From: Armigeres subalbatus
Taxonomy: Eukaryota > Arthropoda > Insecta > Diptera > Culicidae
Direction: 5' to 3'
NCBI RefSeq assembly: GCF_024139115.2
Contig: NC_085140.1
Span: 315,707,259-315,771,258, forward strand
Length of the DNA stretch: 64,000 nucleotides
Shown here in pieces: positions 55,982 through 64,000 of this stretch. The notes below the pieces were generated by a model that was not told the origin of the DNA, searched no databases, and saw only the letters and a program-made list of their open reading frames with translations. Position numbers and translations under genes: made by a program. Position 1 is the stretch's first letter; every line of letters begins with the position of its first letter.

Positions 55982-56340
55982 GAGATTTATGTATCAAACG
56001 AATCGGAAACTCTCCACCAATTTGCAAATGTTATTGAAATTTTTGATTTTCAACGTTAAACTAGTGGAAATTTCAATTCTTTCCAAACCCAGTAAAAATT
56101 CAGACCCAATCAATAATCCTGCAACCCCAACACGGACATCAGGTTGTTATAAGCTACGGTCCTTTTCGCCCATCGCTCCATTTCTCTATGCATAAAAGAC
56201 TCGTGTCTCATACGCGCGCGACATTTTCGTTCGAGCATTCTCAGAGAGCGGACACAATACTTCATTTGTAGCCTTGAGCCAGCATTGGAGGCGATTGTCG
56301 GGCGGAGACAATGGCATCCCACTGCGATAGGCGGCAGTCA

Positions 56341-56622
56341 ACGATGGTGATAGTGAATGGAGTCATTTAAAGTAAATCAATTCTTTGGATTACCATCATT
56401 ACCTTGGAAAAATGGTGTTAAGCTGAGAGGATTTTCCAAAGTGCAACAACTAGTGATCAGCACACTCTTGGCGTTCAGTAAAATCTTCTAGCAAGATTCT
56501 GAATTTCCAATGCGTACCATTGAGAAAAATAACAATATAAAATTGGTCAATTGGAGACAAACTTCGGTTAGTTACGCAGAACTTCGGTTAGTTAGAAAAT
56601 TTAAATGCAAGGATGATATCAG
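56341..56622. other. Unassigned sequence
   Basis: Nothing recognised. Confidence 0.4.
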
Positions 56623-57390
56623 TAGGGGGCTATCCACAAACCACGTAGACCGAAATTTCACATTTTCAAACCCCCCTCCCCCCTTGTAGACTTTCGGAGA
56701 CTTTTCCGAAACCCCTCCCCCACCCCCTTGAAGTCTACGTAGACTTTTTCAAATTTTACAAAACATCATATGTGATTGGAAAAATATGGAAATCAATCAC
56801 GTTTTCAGCAATTCAGCTATTCAAATCCATTTCCAGATCCCTTGTGAACATTACAGTAAAATTCAAATTTCAAACATAACGAAATCAAACTGAACAAAAT
56901 CCAACAAAACAAATATCAATCCAAAACAAAATCAAATTTATTCATCTGTCCATAGCTTTTGAAACTAAATCTCGAAGCCAATTAATTTCATTTCTGTTGA
57001 ATTTGATTCCTCCTAGAGGGGTGCGCCACCGTCACCGACACTTGCATCGGCGCGCCACTGCTTAAAATCTGTCACGCATCTGACCTATAATTCTTCATGC
57101 CGGTTCAAATTTGTAGAAAACCGAAGAATTTTCAGAATTTCGAAAAATTTCGAGTTGAAATTCCGAGAATGTCAAGTCTACATTCCAATAAGTTTTTCGT
57201 GGAAATTCCGTAGAATTTCCCGATTGATAACCTTTAAAGTTTCCAGGTAATACTCCAAAGAACTCTCCGTGATTCCGATGTTTTTCTTGAAAATCCCATG
57301 CAATATCCCTTTAAATAATCATCCGTTGAAAAAACCAAAATTTTTTTTTAAGTTCCAAAAGTTTTCCCGTTAAAATACCGAGTAATTTGT

Positions 57391-57608
57391 GGGCTTCGTG
57401 GCCGTGCGGTTAGTGACGTCAATCGTCTAGACGCATGTGCTATGGAGTGTGGGTTCGATTCCCGCCCCGGTAAGGAGGAAACTATTCGTAATCGAAAAAT
57501 TCTCCACTGGTCCACTGGGTGTTATATGTCCGTTGTCTCATGCTAGGTGTTTGATTGTTCAGTCTGTACGACCTCTGGTCGAAGACGGTGTTCACGTCTT
57601 TCCCTTTT
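57391..57608 (+). mobile_element. tRNA-derived SINE (second family)
   Basis: GGGCTTCGTGGCCGTGCGGT + TAG is a good pol III A box, and GTGGGTTCGATTCCCGCCCC a B box about 45 bases later. The 5' 80 bases could nearly fold as a tRNA. The tail region (TCGTAATCGAAAAATTCTCC ... CACGTCTTTCCC) has no tRNA features, so this is a SINE and not a tRNA gene. It is nested in the 2.45-kb TIR element. Confidence 0.8.
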
Positions 57609-57622
57609 AATTTTCCGTTACC

Positions 57623-57824
57623 TACCGTTTTGGCTCAAATTCCGAATATGGCCCATATCCCAAACACTGGCGTTTTAGCGCCCTGAAACTAAAGTTTTCA
57701 TTAGTTTTCCATACTGAGGATCAATATTGCGAAATAATTTAAGCTTCTATGGAGAAAATTACATAAATAACGCCAAAATGGCTATTAAAAAGCGAGTGTT
57801 TGGGGGGATATGAGCCAAACGGTA
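57623..57824. mobile_element. MITE, CCGTTTTGRCTCAAA family, copy 2 (TA target)
   Basis: TA (57623-57624) and TA (57823-57824) flank CCGTTTTGGCTCAAATTC on the left and ATATGAGCCAAACGG on the right. It shares GTTTTAGCGCCCTGAAACTA with copy 1 at 51130-51343. It lies 15 bases after the SINE. Confidence 0.8.
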
Positions 57825-58104
57825 CGATATTTTGAAATTTCTCTTTCAAAATAGGAGCGATATCGTGAGGAAATTAAAAAAAAAATCATATTCCAAAGAG
57901 TTTCCCGAATAATTTTCGGTGGAAATTATGGAGAATTTTCAGTTGAACTTCTGAATTTATTGAATTTATTGTAAAAATTTCGAATAAATTTTCATGAAAA
58001 TTACAAATGCTTTCTTACAAGAATTGCAATATTTTTTGGTGGAAACTCATATAGTTTTTGGTAGGAAATTCAAATATTTTCTCGTGAAAGTTTTCAACAA
58101 TTTC

Positions 58105-58235
58105 TTTTGTCATAAGACGAGTTTGTACAGTCCCATTTAATTCCAGTGTCTCTGAAGACTGAAGACGACCTAACTGTTGAGGTCAAAATACGTATCTGTC
58201 AAGGTACAATTAAGTGGTATCTACTAAAAAGCTCA
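58105..58235. mobile_element. Fragment of the 47773-48064 foldback family
   Basis: CATAAGACGAGTTTGTACAG, CCATTTAATTCCAGTG, AAGACGACCTAACTGTTGAGG and AATACGTATCTGTCAAGG match the arms of the foldback at 47773-48064 in order, with about one third of positions changed. It is an old copy. Confidence 0.55.
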
Positions 58236-59079
58236 AAAGAATTTTCTAAACAATTTCTTTAAAAAATGTTGAAGATTTTCCATCAATATTTCCAAAGAAT
58301 CTGCATTAGAACTGCCGAAGAAATAGCCGAGAAATTTTCTAAGAATTCCCCATGGACATTTCGAAGAATTTCGTTTATATGTATGTCCAAAGAATTCCTC
58401 ATGAGAATTCCGAGAATTTCCGAAATTAAGAAAAATTTCCCGGGGACTTTCCAGAAAATCTTAAGTGGAAATTCTGAAGGGTTTCTCGAGGAAATTTCGG
58501 AGAATATCGCTTACAAGTTCCAAAGAATGTCTTTTGGAAATTCCAAAGACTTTTTGTTGGATATGCCAAAATGCTTCCTTTGTAAATTCTAAAGAATTTT
58601 CCGTTGGAGTGCGACATAATATTCCGTGAAAATTCTAAAGAATTATTTGTAGTTTCTAAAGAAGTTCCTGCAGAAAATCAAAAGATATTTTAGTAGAATC
58701 TGTAATATAATCCAAGTAGAAATTTTGAAAATTTTTCGAAAGTGTTTATAGAATTTTCAGCACAGGAGAATTTGCTGTTGAAATCAAGTAATAGTCTGAA
58801 GTTCAGAGTCAGTGAAATCCATAAGATTTTTCTGGAGAAATTCGAGAGATTATTTCGGTAAAGTCTTGCAAAAAAACGGAAAAATCTGAAAAAAATTGAA
58901 CTAGTGAACTTTGCACAAAGCTGCTGTATGAATTGTTTTCAAAAAAATAAATATTAAATATAAAAGTCTACGTAGACTTTTAGTTTACCCCCCCCTATCC
59001 CCCTTCGTAGACTAACGTAGACTTTTCCGAAACCCCTCCTTTCCCCTCAAGAGTCTACGTGGTTTATGGACAGCCCCTA

Positions 59080-59835
59080 ACAGGCAACTAAAATTTTCAT
59101 TTTTGCTGTTAGGGATTGGAATTGCACATTATCGAAGGTTAATCATAATTAAAGGTTAAGGAATTGCACATTATTAAGGTTAACCAAAATTTTATACAAA
59201 AGAGTATTATTCGGTTAATTTTATTCAAAGTGCAAATTATTATTTGCAACAGAAATACCCAAATTAAGTTAAGCTCATTTAGAAGATTTTTCGAAAAATA
59301 AGAAAAAAACAACAATGAAATTGATTTTTTTCAAGTGAAACCCCTAACAAATTAAACAAACAAAACTAAACTTCTCATATTATATAAAACTCGAGAATTA
59401 AAAATGTTTGACTTAGTTACATAAATATATCAGTTACTTTCAAAATGTAAATTTTTAATTGTCGTATCCAACAAATTTTATGTTTTGAATATTGTTCGAA
59501 ACCAGTGTTGTCTCAAAAGTAATCAAAAGAACAATTTTGTAATATTTATGAATGATGGGACTTGCTAGGTTCTTCATTTCACCAAACGGTTTTACGTAGT
59601 TTACGTCGGGCGGTCGTGTCTTGTACACAACTCTTATGATTTTTATTGGTTTACAAACACAGAATCTGTATATACAGATATACAGATTTTTAAGCCCTCG
59701 ATCTGTATGTACAGATATTTAAAATTTGTATTTACCAAAACCGTGGAATGTGTATAGTATTTTATTGTTTCATTAACTTCTTCCTCACAGAATTGTACTG
59801 TGGCGGAACTGAAAGGGGGAATGGCGTTCACATTA
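59080..59835. other. Unassigned AT-rich sequence
   Basis: GTTTTACGTAGTTTACGTCG at 59590 resembles the 52595/55570 repeat. A CTGTATATACAGATATACAG palindrome-like stretch lies at 59665-59690. No gene was seen. Confidence 0.45.
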
Positions 59836-60215
59836 TCTATATACATAAAAATGAATTTCTGTCTGTCTGAACCTTATAGACTCGGAAACTACTGAAGCGA
59901 TCAGCTTAAAAATTTGTATGCAGAGGTTTCTGGGGCCGGGGATGGTTCTTAAGATGGTTCGAGACCCCTCCCCGCTTTGGAAAGAGGCTCCCATACAAAT
60001 GAAATACTAATTTCTTCATAACTAGAGAATTAATTAAGCAAATGGAACCAAATCTGGCATGTGGAGGTTGTAGTAGGGAAGATATGTTTCTGTGGTGGTT
60101 CGAAACCCCTCCCCCTTCTGGAAAGGGGGGCTACCATACAAATTAAACGGATTTTTTTTTGCATAACTCGAAAACTAATCAGAGAATAAATCAATTTTAG
60201 GCGAAACGAAGTTTA
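59836..60215 (+). mobile_element. Helitron-like 5' end with tandem subunits
   Basis: After A, TCTATATACATAAAAATGAA is a good Helitron-type 5' end, followed by TTTCTGTCTGTCTGAACC. Two ~160-bp subunits follow, each with GGTTCTTAAGATGGTTCGAG-type and CATACAAATGAAA segments. The 3' end is missing: the sequence breaks off at GCGAAACGAAGTTT. Confidence 0.6.
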
Positions 60216-60489
60216 GGCGAAACAGAAGCAATCACCGGCCGATTTTCATCAGAAACTATTTTATTCTTAAAATTCAGTTTAGAAATATTTCCGTATGAAA
60301 TGGCATATGGTTTAAATAAGGCAACTTTCAAAGTAATTCCAGCAGAGGTTTTCGAAAAAATTCCAGAACGATTTTCCGTGGAAATATCTGATGAAATTTT
60401 CCCTAATTTTAAAAAATACCTGCTGAAGAAATTTTCTAGAAGAGTTCTCGACAGTATACTCGATGGGATTCTCGAATGGGGTGGGGTCT
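60216..60489. other. Degenerate GAAATTTTCCG-type sequence
   Basis: Short repeats such as AAAAAATTCCAGAACGATTT, of the same type as 57100-58860. No gene recognised. Confidence 0.4.
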
Positions 60490-60766
60490 CCAGTAGCCTT
60501 GCGAGCAAAGGCGTAGGATTGCCAATCCGGAGATGGCGAGTTCGATTCTCGGTCCGGTCTAGGATGCTTTCGGGTTGAAAACATTCTCGACCCCCTGATT
60601 ATGTGTATTCATTGTACTTGCCACGCAAGAAACATACTCATGCAATGGCGGGCATATATGTAAAAGCATTCAATTAAAAGCTGAGGAAATACTAATAGAA
60701 TTTCAAGTTGAAAAGCAGGCCAAGTTCCAGTTGGAATGTAGAGCCATTGGAGAAGAAGAAGAAGGG
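60490..60766 (+). mobile_element. tRNA-derived SINE with (GAA)n tail (third family)
   Basis: CCAGTAGCCTTGCGAGCAAA, then GATTGCCAATCCGGAGATGG and GAGTTCGATTCTCGG (B box), form a tRNA-like head. The body has TACTTGCCACGCAAGAAACA and ends GGAGAAGAAGAAGAAG. The body resembles the Feilai-like SINE in its 3' half only, so the families share a tail. Confidence 0.8.
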
Positions 60767-61106
60767 ATTCCCGAATAAATTGTTATTGTAATTTCATTTA
60801 AAAAAATCGCGGATTTCTCCAGAAATTTCAACGAAAATGCCTTAATGAATTCTTTCGGAAGTACTCCTGAAATTAATAATATCAGATCAATTTCGGCGTA
60901 TATATTCTAATTTCAACAAAAATATTCAATTTGGTGGGTCACTTGCCCCATCGTACCTCAGTTTAACTCCTCTAGTCAACAATACTTTAGTATCTACACA
61001 CACACACACACGTTATATAACGATTTAATTATCGTATGAATGTTTCGGCACTTTTCACGATATTTCGAACAGAAAAATCTTTGAAATCTCTAGTTACTTT
61101 TATTCC
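60767..61106. other. Unassigned; short (CA)n
   Basis: (CA)8 lies at about 60997-61012. Otherwise AT-rich and featureless. Confidence 0.5.
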
Positions 61107-61620
61107 GAACTAACAGACCCGACGAACTTCGTTTCGCATAAAATTGATTAATTCTCTGATTAGTTCTCGAGTTATGTAGAAATTTCTATTTCATTTGTAT
61201 GGGATCCCCTCTTTCCAGAAGGGAGAGGAGTTTCAAACCAATCCAGAAACATATGTGAATATTTAGAAAATATACACAGATAAAAATATGTTGTGATTTT
61301 AAATGTATTTTCATGCACATATTTGGAGCATGCAAATAAACGTAATATTAAATCGATCTCACTATTCTTTTAAATCGAAATAAATTTAATCGGTGCTTGC
61401 TTGTAAAATTCAATCAAATTTTACTGAATATCGAGTGTTAATTCGTTTGATGGGATAAACTGCAATTTTACACGTCGTTGAATTTTCAAAATTATTTGCT
61501 GTGTATATAAAAATAAAAATTATAAAAAAAATATAAATATGTTCCCTTCCAAAACCTCTACATGCCAGATTTGGTTCCATTTGCATGATAAATTCTGGAG
61601 AAAAGTACACATTAAACTTC
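61107..61620 (-). mobile_element. Helitron-like 3' end, minus orientation, interrupted
   Basis: AACTAACAGACCCGACGAAC + TTCGTTTCGC (61108-61137) is the complement of a GGGTCTGTTAGT-type Helitron 3' end (CTRR-like TTAG). CATTTGTATGGGATCCCC and CTTCCAAAACCTCTACATGC (61548) are complements of subunits in 59836-60215. About 270 bp of other AT-rich DNA (61276-61545) separates the two parts. Confidence 0.5.
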
Positions 61621-63219
61621 TGGCACAAATATGCAAAATGTCCTACCTGTAATCCAAATTAATTGAATTGTTTCAAAATTTCTAACACATTCTATGAATC
61701 TGAAAGGTCCAATTTCAGTTTGCCAAAAATCCTATCGACACAATTTTCAATTTACCTCACGTCGGCTGCTGAGGTGACATTTCCATTCATTCATCGAGTT
61801 CTATTCTCCACCATTTCCCCACCGTATAGAGCTAAAATAGCCTGGCAGAAACCATCCATCAACCGATGCTGCCGATTCACCTATTCAAGTCAAGCTAGTC
61901 AGTCAGTCACTCACTCAGTCAATAGATACACTAATAGCTTTGCAGATGAGCTTCCTGGTTTCCCTTGATCCATGCCCATCGTTCTTCCACCCAGGCAGCG
62001 CAGTGAGCTGCTGTTCTGTTTCAACGTTGTCTACCGTTCCACTGCATCAATCTACCAGCACCAGCCAACATCACTGCAGCATCTATCTATTTAAGATGCA
62101 GCAGAATCATCGAAAAAATGCATGTTTACAGAAACAGTGCTCTATCCAAAGAGACCATCACCAGCATCATCATCATCATGGTTGGTCGTTGGCTGGATCG
62201 GTACGTTGCACAGATGTCGCCATCGAACTGGAGTGATGAACCCCCAAGTCAATGGCTGATGGCCTCAGCGCCGTTCCGAGATGGAGGGGCTTCATAAAAC
62301 GGCAATTTGCAGCAACCAACCCAACAGCATCGATTCTCACTATACCGGCTGGCCCCGAGGTGGGTAGAGCAACGGAAAACAGGAGGGAAAACGGTGCAGC
62401 ATATCAACAATAAACATAATCATTCATCTTTCGCCACAGCCACACTACACTACACACCGGTCGGTCGAGCACCGCAGTCTGTCAGATGGTCTGGTTTTGG
62501 AATCCGGAAGGGCGAGAAGGGTGAGTTCCGTGTTGTGTAATAGGAATCATAATAACCGAACTGATTACTCGCCAGGGGAATATTTATCTAGCTATTATGT
62601 GTGTGGCAGAGAATAGTCCTTATTGGAGCTCGGTGTTTCCTGCACACCTTCCCGTCCCCGACAGTCCGCTTATGAAGTTCGGCTGCTGTTCGAGGATGAT
62701 GCTGTGCAGACATTCTGCATGCGGTCCATTCTGACAGATGTACAAGAGTGGCAAGCATCGCGGTTGATGGAGTACCGGCCCTGTATCCACTTGGCGGTGT
62801 ATGAGTAGATATGGATGTGCAAATGCGTGTGCAACTCCGAAGAGACGGAAGTTGTTACTGAAACCGTAGACAGCTCGGTGCAGTGCAGTGGCCGGTCGAG
62901 CAGTGCAGCGACGCCGGTAGCTGAGGGGTGACGGTTATCAGTGGAATTTCAATTGAGATGGCTCACATTAGCACCGCACCAGGACGGGGAGTTGCCTCAT
63001 TTGGCGAGGTGAATTTAGTGAGTTTAATTTAAAAGGGAATGATTGCTTGGAGAAATGTGGGTAAAGGGTTTGTTTTCTTTTATGGAAGATAACAGAATTC
63101 CTAAGTGGAAATAGGTGAAAAATCATAAATAGTAATTAAAAAAATTATCAGTATTGACCCTAATGGCGTCAAGATTATTTGAAATTACTCAAAGAAGAGT
63201 CATAACAAAAACGCTTTTA
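61621..63219. other. Repeat-poor, GC-richer sequence; possible exon near 62660
   Basis: No transposon boundary was seen. At 62661 a plausible acceptor (CCCGTCCCCGACAG) precedes a frame SAYEVRLLFEDDAVQTFCMR then SILTDVQEWQASRLMEYR, which has ordinary protein composition and stops at 62808. No family was recognised and the donor is weak. The region could hold unique exons or regulatory DNA of the gene that owns the TSP1 exon. Confidence 0.35.
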
Positions 63220-63283
63220 AACTAATTTGATTTGATAATTATCTAATACATGCATTCATCATTAGACTAGATGTTCCGTGTAG
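63220..63283 (-). mobile_element. 3' fragment of the Juan-like LINE
   Basis: ATTATCTAATACATGCATTC and TTAGACTAGATGTTCCGTGT match 21950-21995, the 3' UTR of the Jockey-clade LINE, in the same orientation, with small changes. It is about 64 bp long, an extreme 5' truncation. Confidence 0.75.
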
Positions 63284-63420
63284 GGACGTTCCGATATTTC
63301 CGATATATCGGAATATCGATATATTTGTCTCGATATCCGATATTTTTGTATCGATATTATGCTTTCAATATATCGGTCATATCGATATTTTTGCTTTCGA
63401 TATCAATATATCGAATAAGA
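63284..63420. repeat. CGATATATCG-rich degenerate repeat
   Basis: Variants of TATCGATATATCG recur about every 12-20 bases: CGATATATCGGAATATCGAT, CTCGATATCCGATATTTT, CATATCGATATTTTTGC. It is palindromic in pieces and has no coding capacity. Confidence 0.8.
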
Positions 63421-63474
63421 AAAAGACGGACTGAAAAAACATTTCAAGACAAAATTTTCAAAACGATTTATTTG

Positions 63475-63645
63475 CTTTTGTAAACAAAGTTTCAAACGAC
63501 GATTTGACGAATCTGATAGCTCTCCCACGCGAACCAACCACATCAACAGGTAGCGGAAGCCTTCACCTACCTATTGGTGATGTTGGTTTGCGTGGGAGAC
63601 CTATCAGATTCGTCAAATCGTCGTTTGAATCTTTGTTTACAAAAG
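63475..63645. mobile_element. Foldback MITE, 171 bp
   Basis: CTTTTGTAAACAAAG at 63475 is mirrored by CTTTGTTTACAAAAG ending at 63645. The arms continue through AACGACGATTTGACGAATCT and GTGGGAG... for about 75 bp with a few mismatches, around AAGCCTTCACC. No target duplication was clearly identified. The frame 63504-63695 is a by-product. Confidence 0.8.
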
Positions 63646-64000
63646 AGCGATTCCAAGCAACAGCATCAAAATTTAAGAAAATTTTTAATTCATGATTTTC
63701 TATTGAGTTGAAACTTTGCACAGTTTTTCAATTTCATCTAAATCGTCATTTTTCGATATCAAATCTTCATATTGAGTCACGACTAACTTTTCAAAAGGGT
63801 GTATGTGAAAATGGTTCAAAAATATTTAAAAGCTGCACAGCAAAAACGGAATGTTCGATTGTTATGATTTTTCAGCAAAGTTAGACAACTAAATGGTGAT
63901 TCTTAAGAAAATGTGCACAGTAAAAAAATATTTTTTTGCCTTTAAAAATATCATTTTGTCACAAAACTCAAATATCTCAAAACCCTATCTTTTTCGAACG
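63646..64000. other. Unassigned AT-rich end of window
   Basis: ACTTTTCAAAAGGGTGTATG (63787) recalls the terminus of the 12211 MITE only weakly. No gene seen. Confidence 0.4.

Larger units (their letters stand above)
52565..56340. repeat. Complex locus: 1.18-kb tandem duplication with flanking partial copies
   Basis: 53126-54310 and 54311-55480 are direct copies offset by about 1185 bp (AGAATCACGAGCGCGCGTCA starts each). Partial related sequence flanks them: 52595-53000 matches 55565-55672 plus 55991-56290 (for example CGTAAACTACGTGTAAGAGG / CGTGAACTACGTCTAAGGGG and CCCCAACACGGACATCA). Each part contains a TATA-like box followed by a CG-rich stretch and CATTT. No protein was recognised. Confidence 0.8.
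56623..59079. mobile_element. 2.45-kb TIR element with nested insertions
   Basis: TA-GGGGGCTATCCACAAACC on the left is mirrored by GGTTTATGGACAGCCCC-TA on the right, followed on each side by ACGTAGAC and CCCCTCCCC / AAACCCCTCC blocks. The subterminal AAGTCTACGTAGACTTTT occurs at both ends. TA flanks suggest a Tc1/mariner-type target, though a TWA target is possible. No transposase was found. The interior is mainly degenerate GGAATTTCCGAAGAATT-type sequence (57100-57360, 57840-58860) plus a SINE and a MITE. Confidence 0.75.

Noticed and set aside
57391..57475. Functional tRNA gene
   Set aside because: A and B boxes are present, but the acceptor stem does not close and a SINE body follows.

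Overview
The window looks like intronic or intergenic DNA from a culicine mosquito, most likely Aedes. The sequence is AT-rich, contains one 23-base assembly gap, and carries Feilai-like tRNA-derived SINEs with (GAA)n tails, a Juan-like Jockey-clade LINE, and many TIR-bounded MITEs with TA, TTA, TTAA or 8-bp target duplications. This assignment rests on repeat types recognised by eye; no database search was possible.

Cellular coding content is very small. The best-supported exon is a phase 1-1 exon at 12731-13003 (+) encoding most of a thrombospondin type-1 repeat (six cysteines, W-x2-W-x2-W). It probably belongs to a large gene whose other exons lie outside the window or were not recognised; the UNC-5 receptor family is one candidate. 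A 79-codon secreted-peptide-like ORF (11307-11546, -) and a few possible exon remnants are weaker.

Layout: 1-2089 holds a palindrome next to the gap and a Helitron-like element with internal ~145-bp repeats. 4779-10509 is a 5.7-kb TTAA-flanked piggyBac-like non-autonomous element that carries two satellite arrays (131-bp and 143-bp monomers) and nested insertions. 10510-16004 holds the candidate exons, palindromes, a mariner-like MITE and a 647-bp hAT-like MITE. 16857-20959 is a three-level nest: Tourist-like MITE > Feilai-like SINE > 3.5-kb endonuclease/RT LINE, each with its own target duplication. 21695-26490 is a Mutator-like foldback and then a minus-strand Jockey-clade LINE. 27062-30580 holds a hAT-like MITE, simple repeats and a 55-bp retro-inserted 3' end. 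30581-35680 is largely repeat-poor. 35681-37784 is an internally deleted LINE derivative with 17 tandem 96-bp promoter-like monomers, an (AAGCT)n tail and a perfect 24-bp target duplication. 39840-42722 is a 2.9-kb, 12-bp-period minisatellite between two directly repeated ~350-bp copies of another repeat. 43355-52564 holds Helitron-like and MITE fragments, a SINE, a broken LINE interrupted by two MITEs, and foldback simple repeats. 52565-56340 is a 1.18-kb tandem duplication in which one copy holds a hAT MITE and the other preserves the empty site. 56623-59079 is a 2.45-kb TIR element with a nested SINE and MITE. The rest holds Helitron-like ends, another SINE, a CGATA-rich repeat and a foldback.

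The genes do not form a pathway. What the window records best is the order of transposon insertions. The most interesting object is the 35705-37760 element: its 96-bp monomers each carry an initiator (TCAGTT) with a DPE-like GGACA or GGATA at exactly +28 to +32, and its 5' junction falls within five bases of the initiator A.
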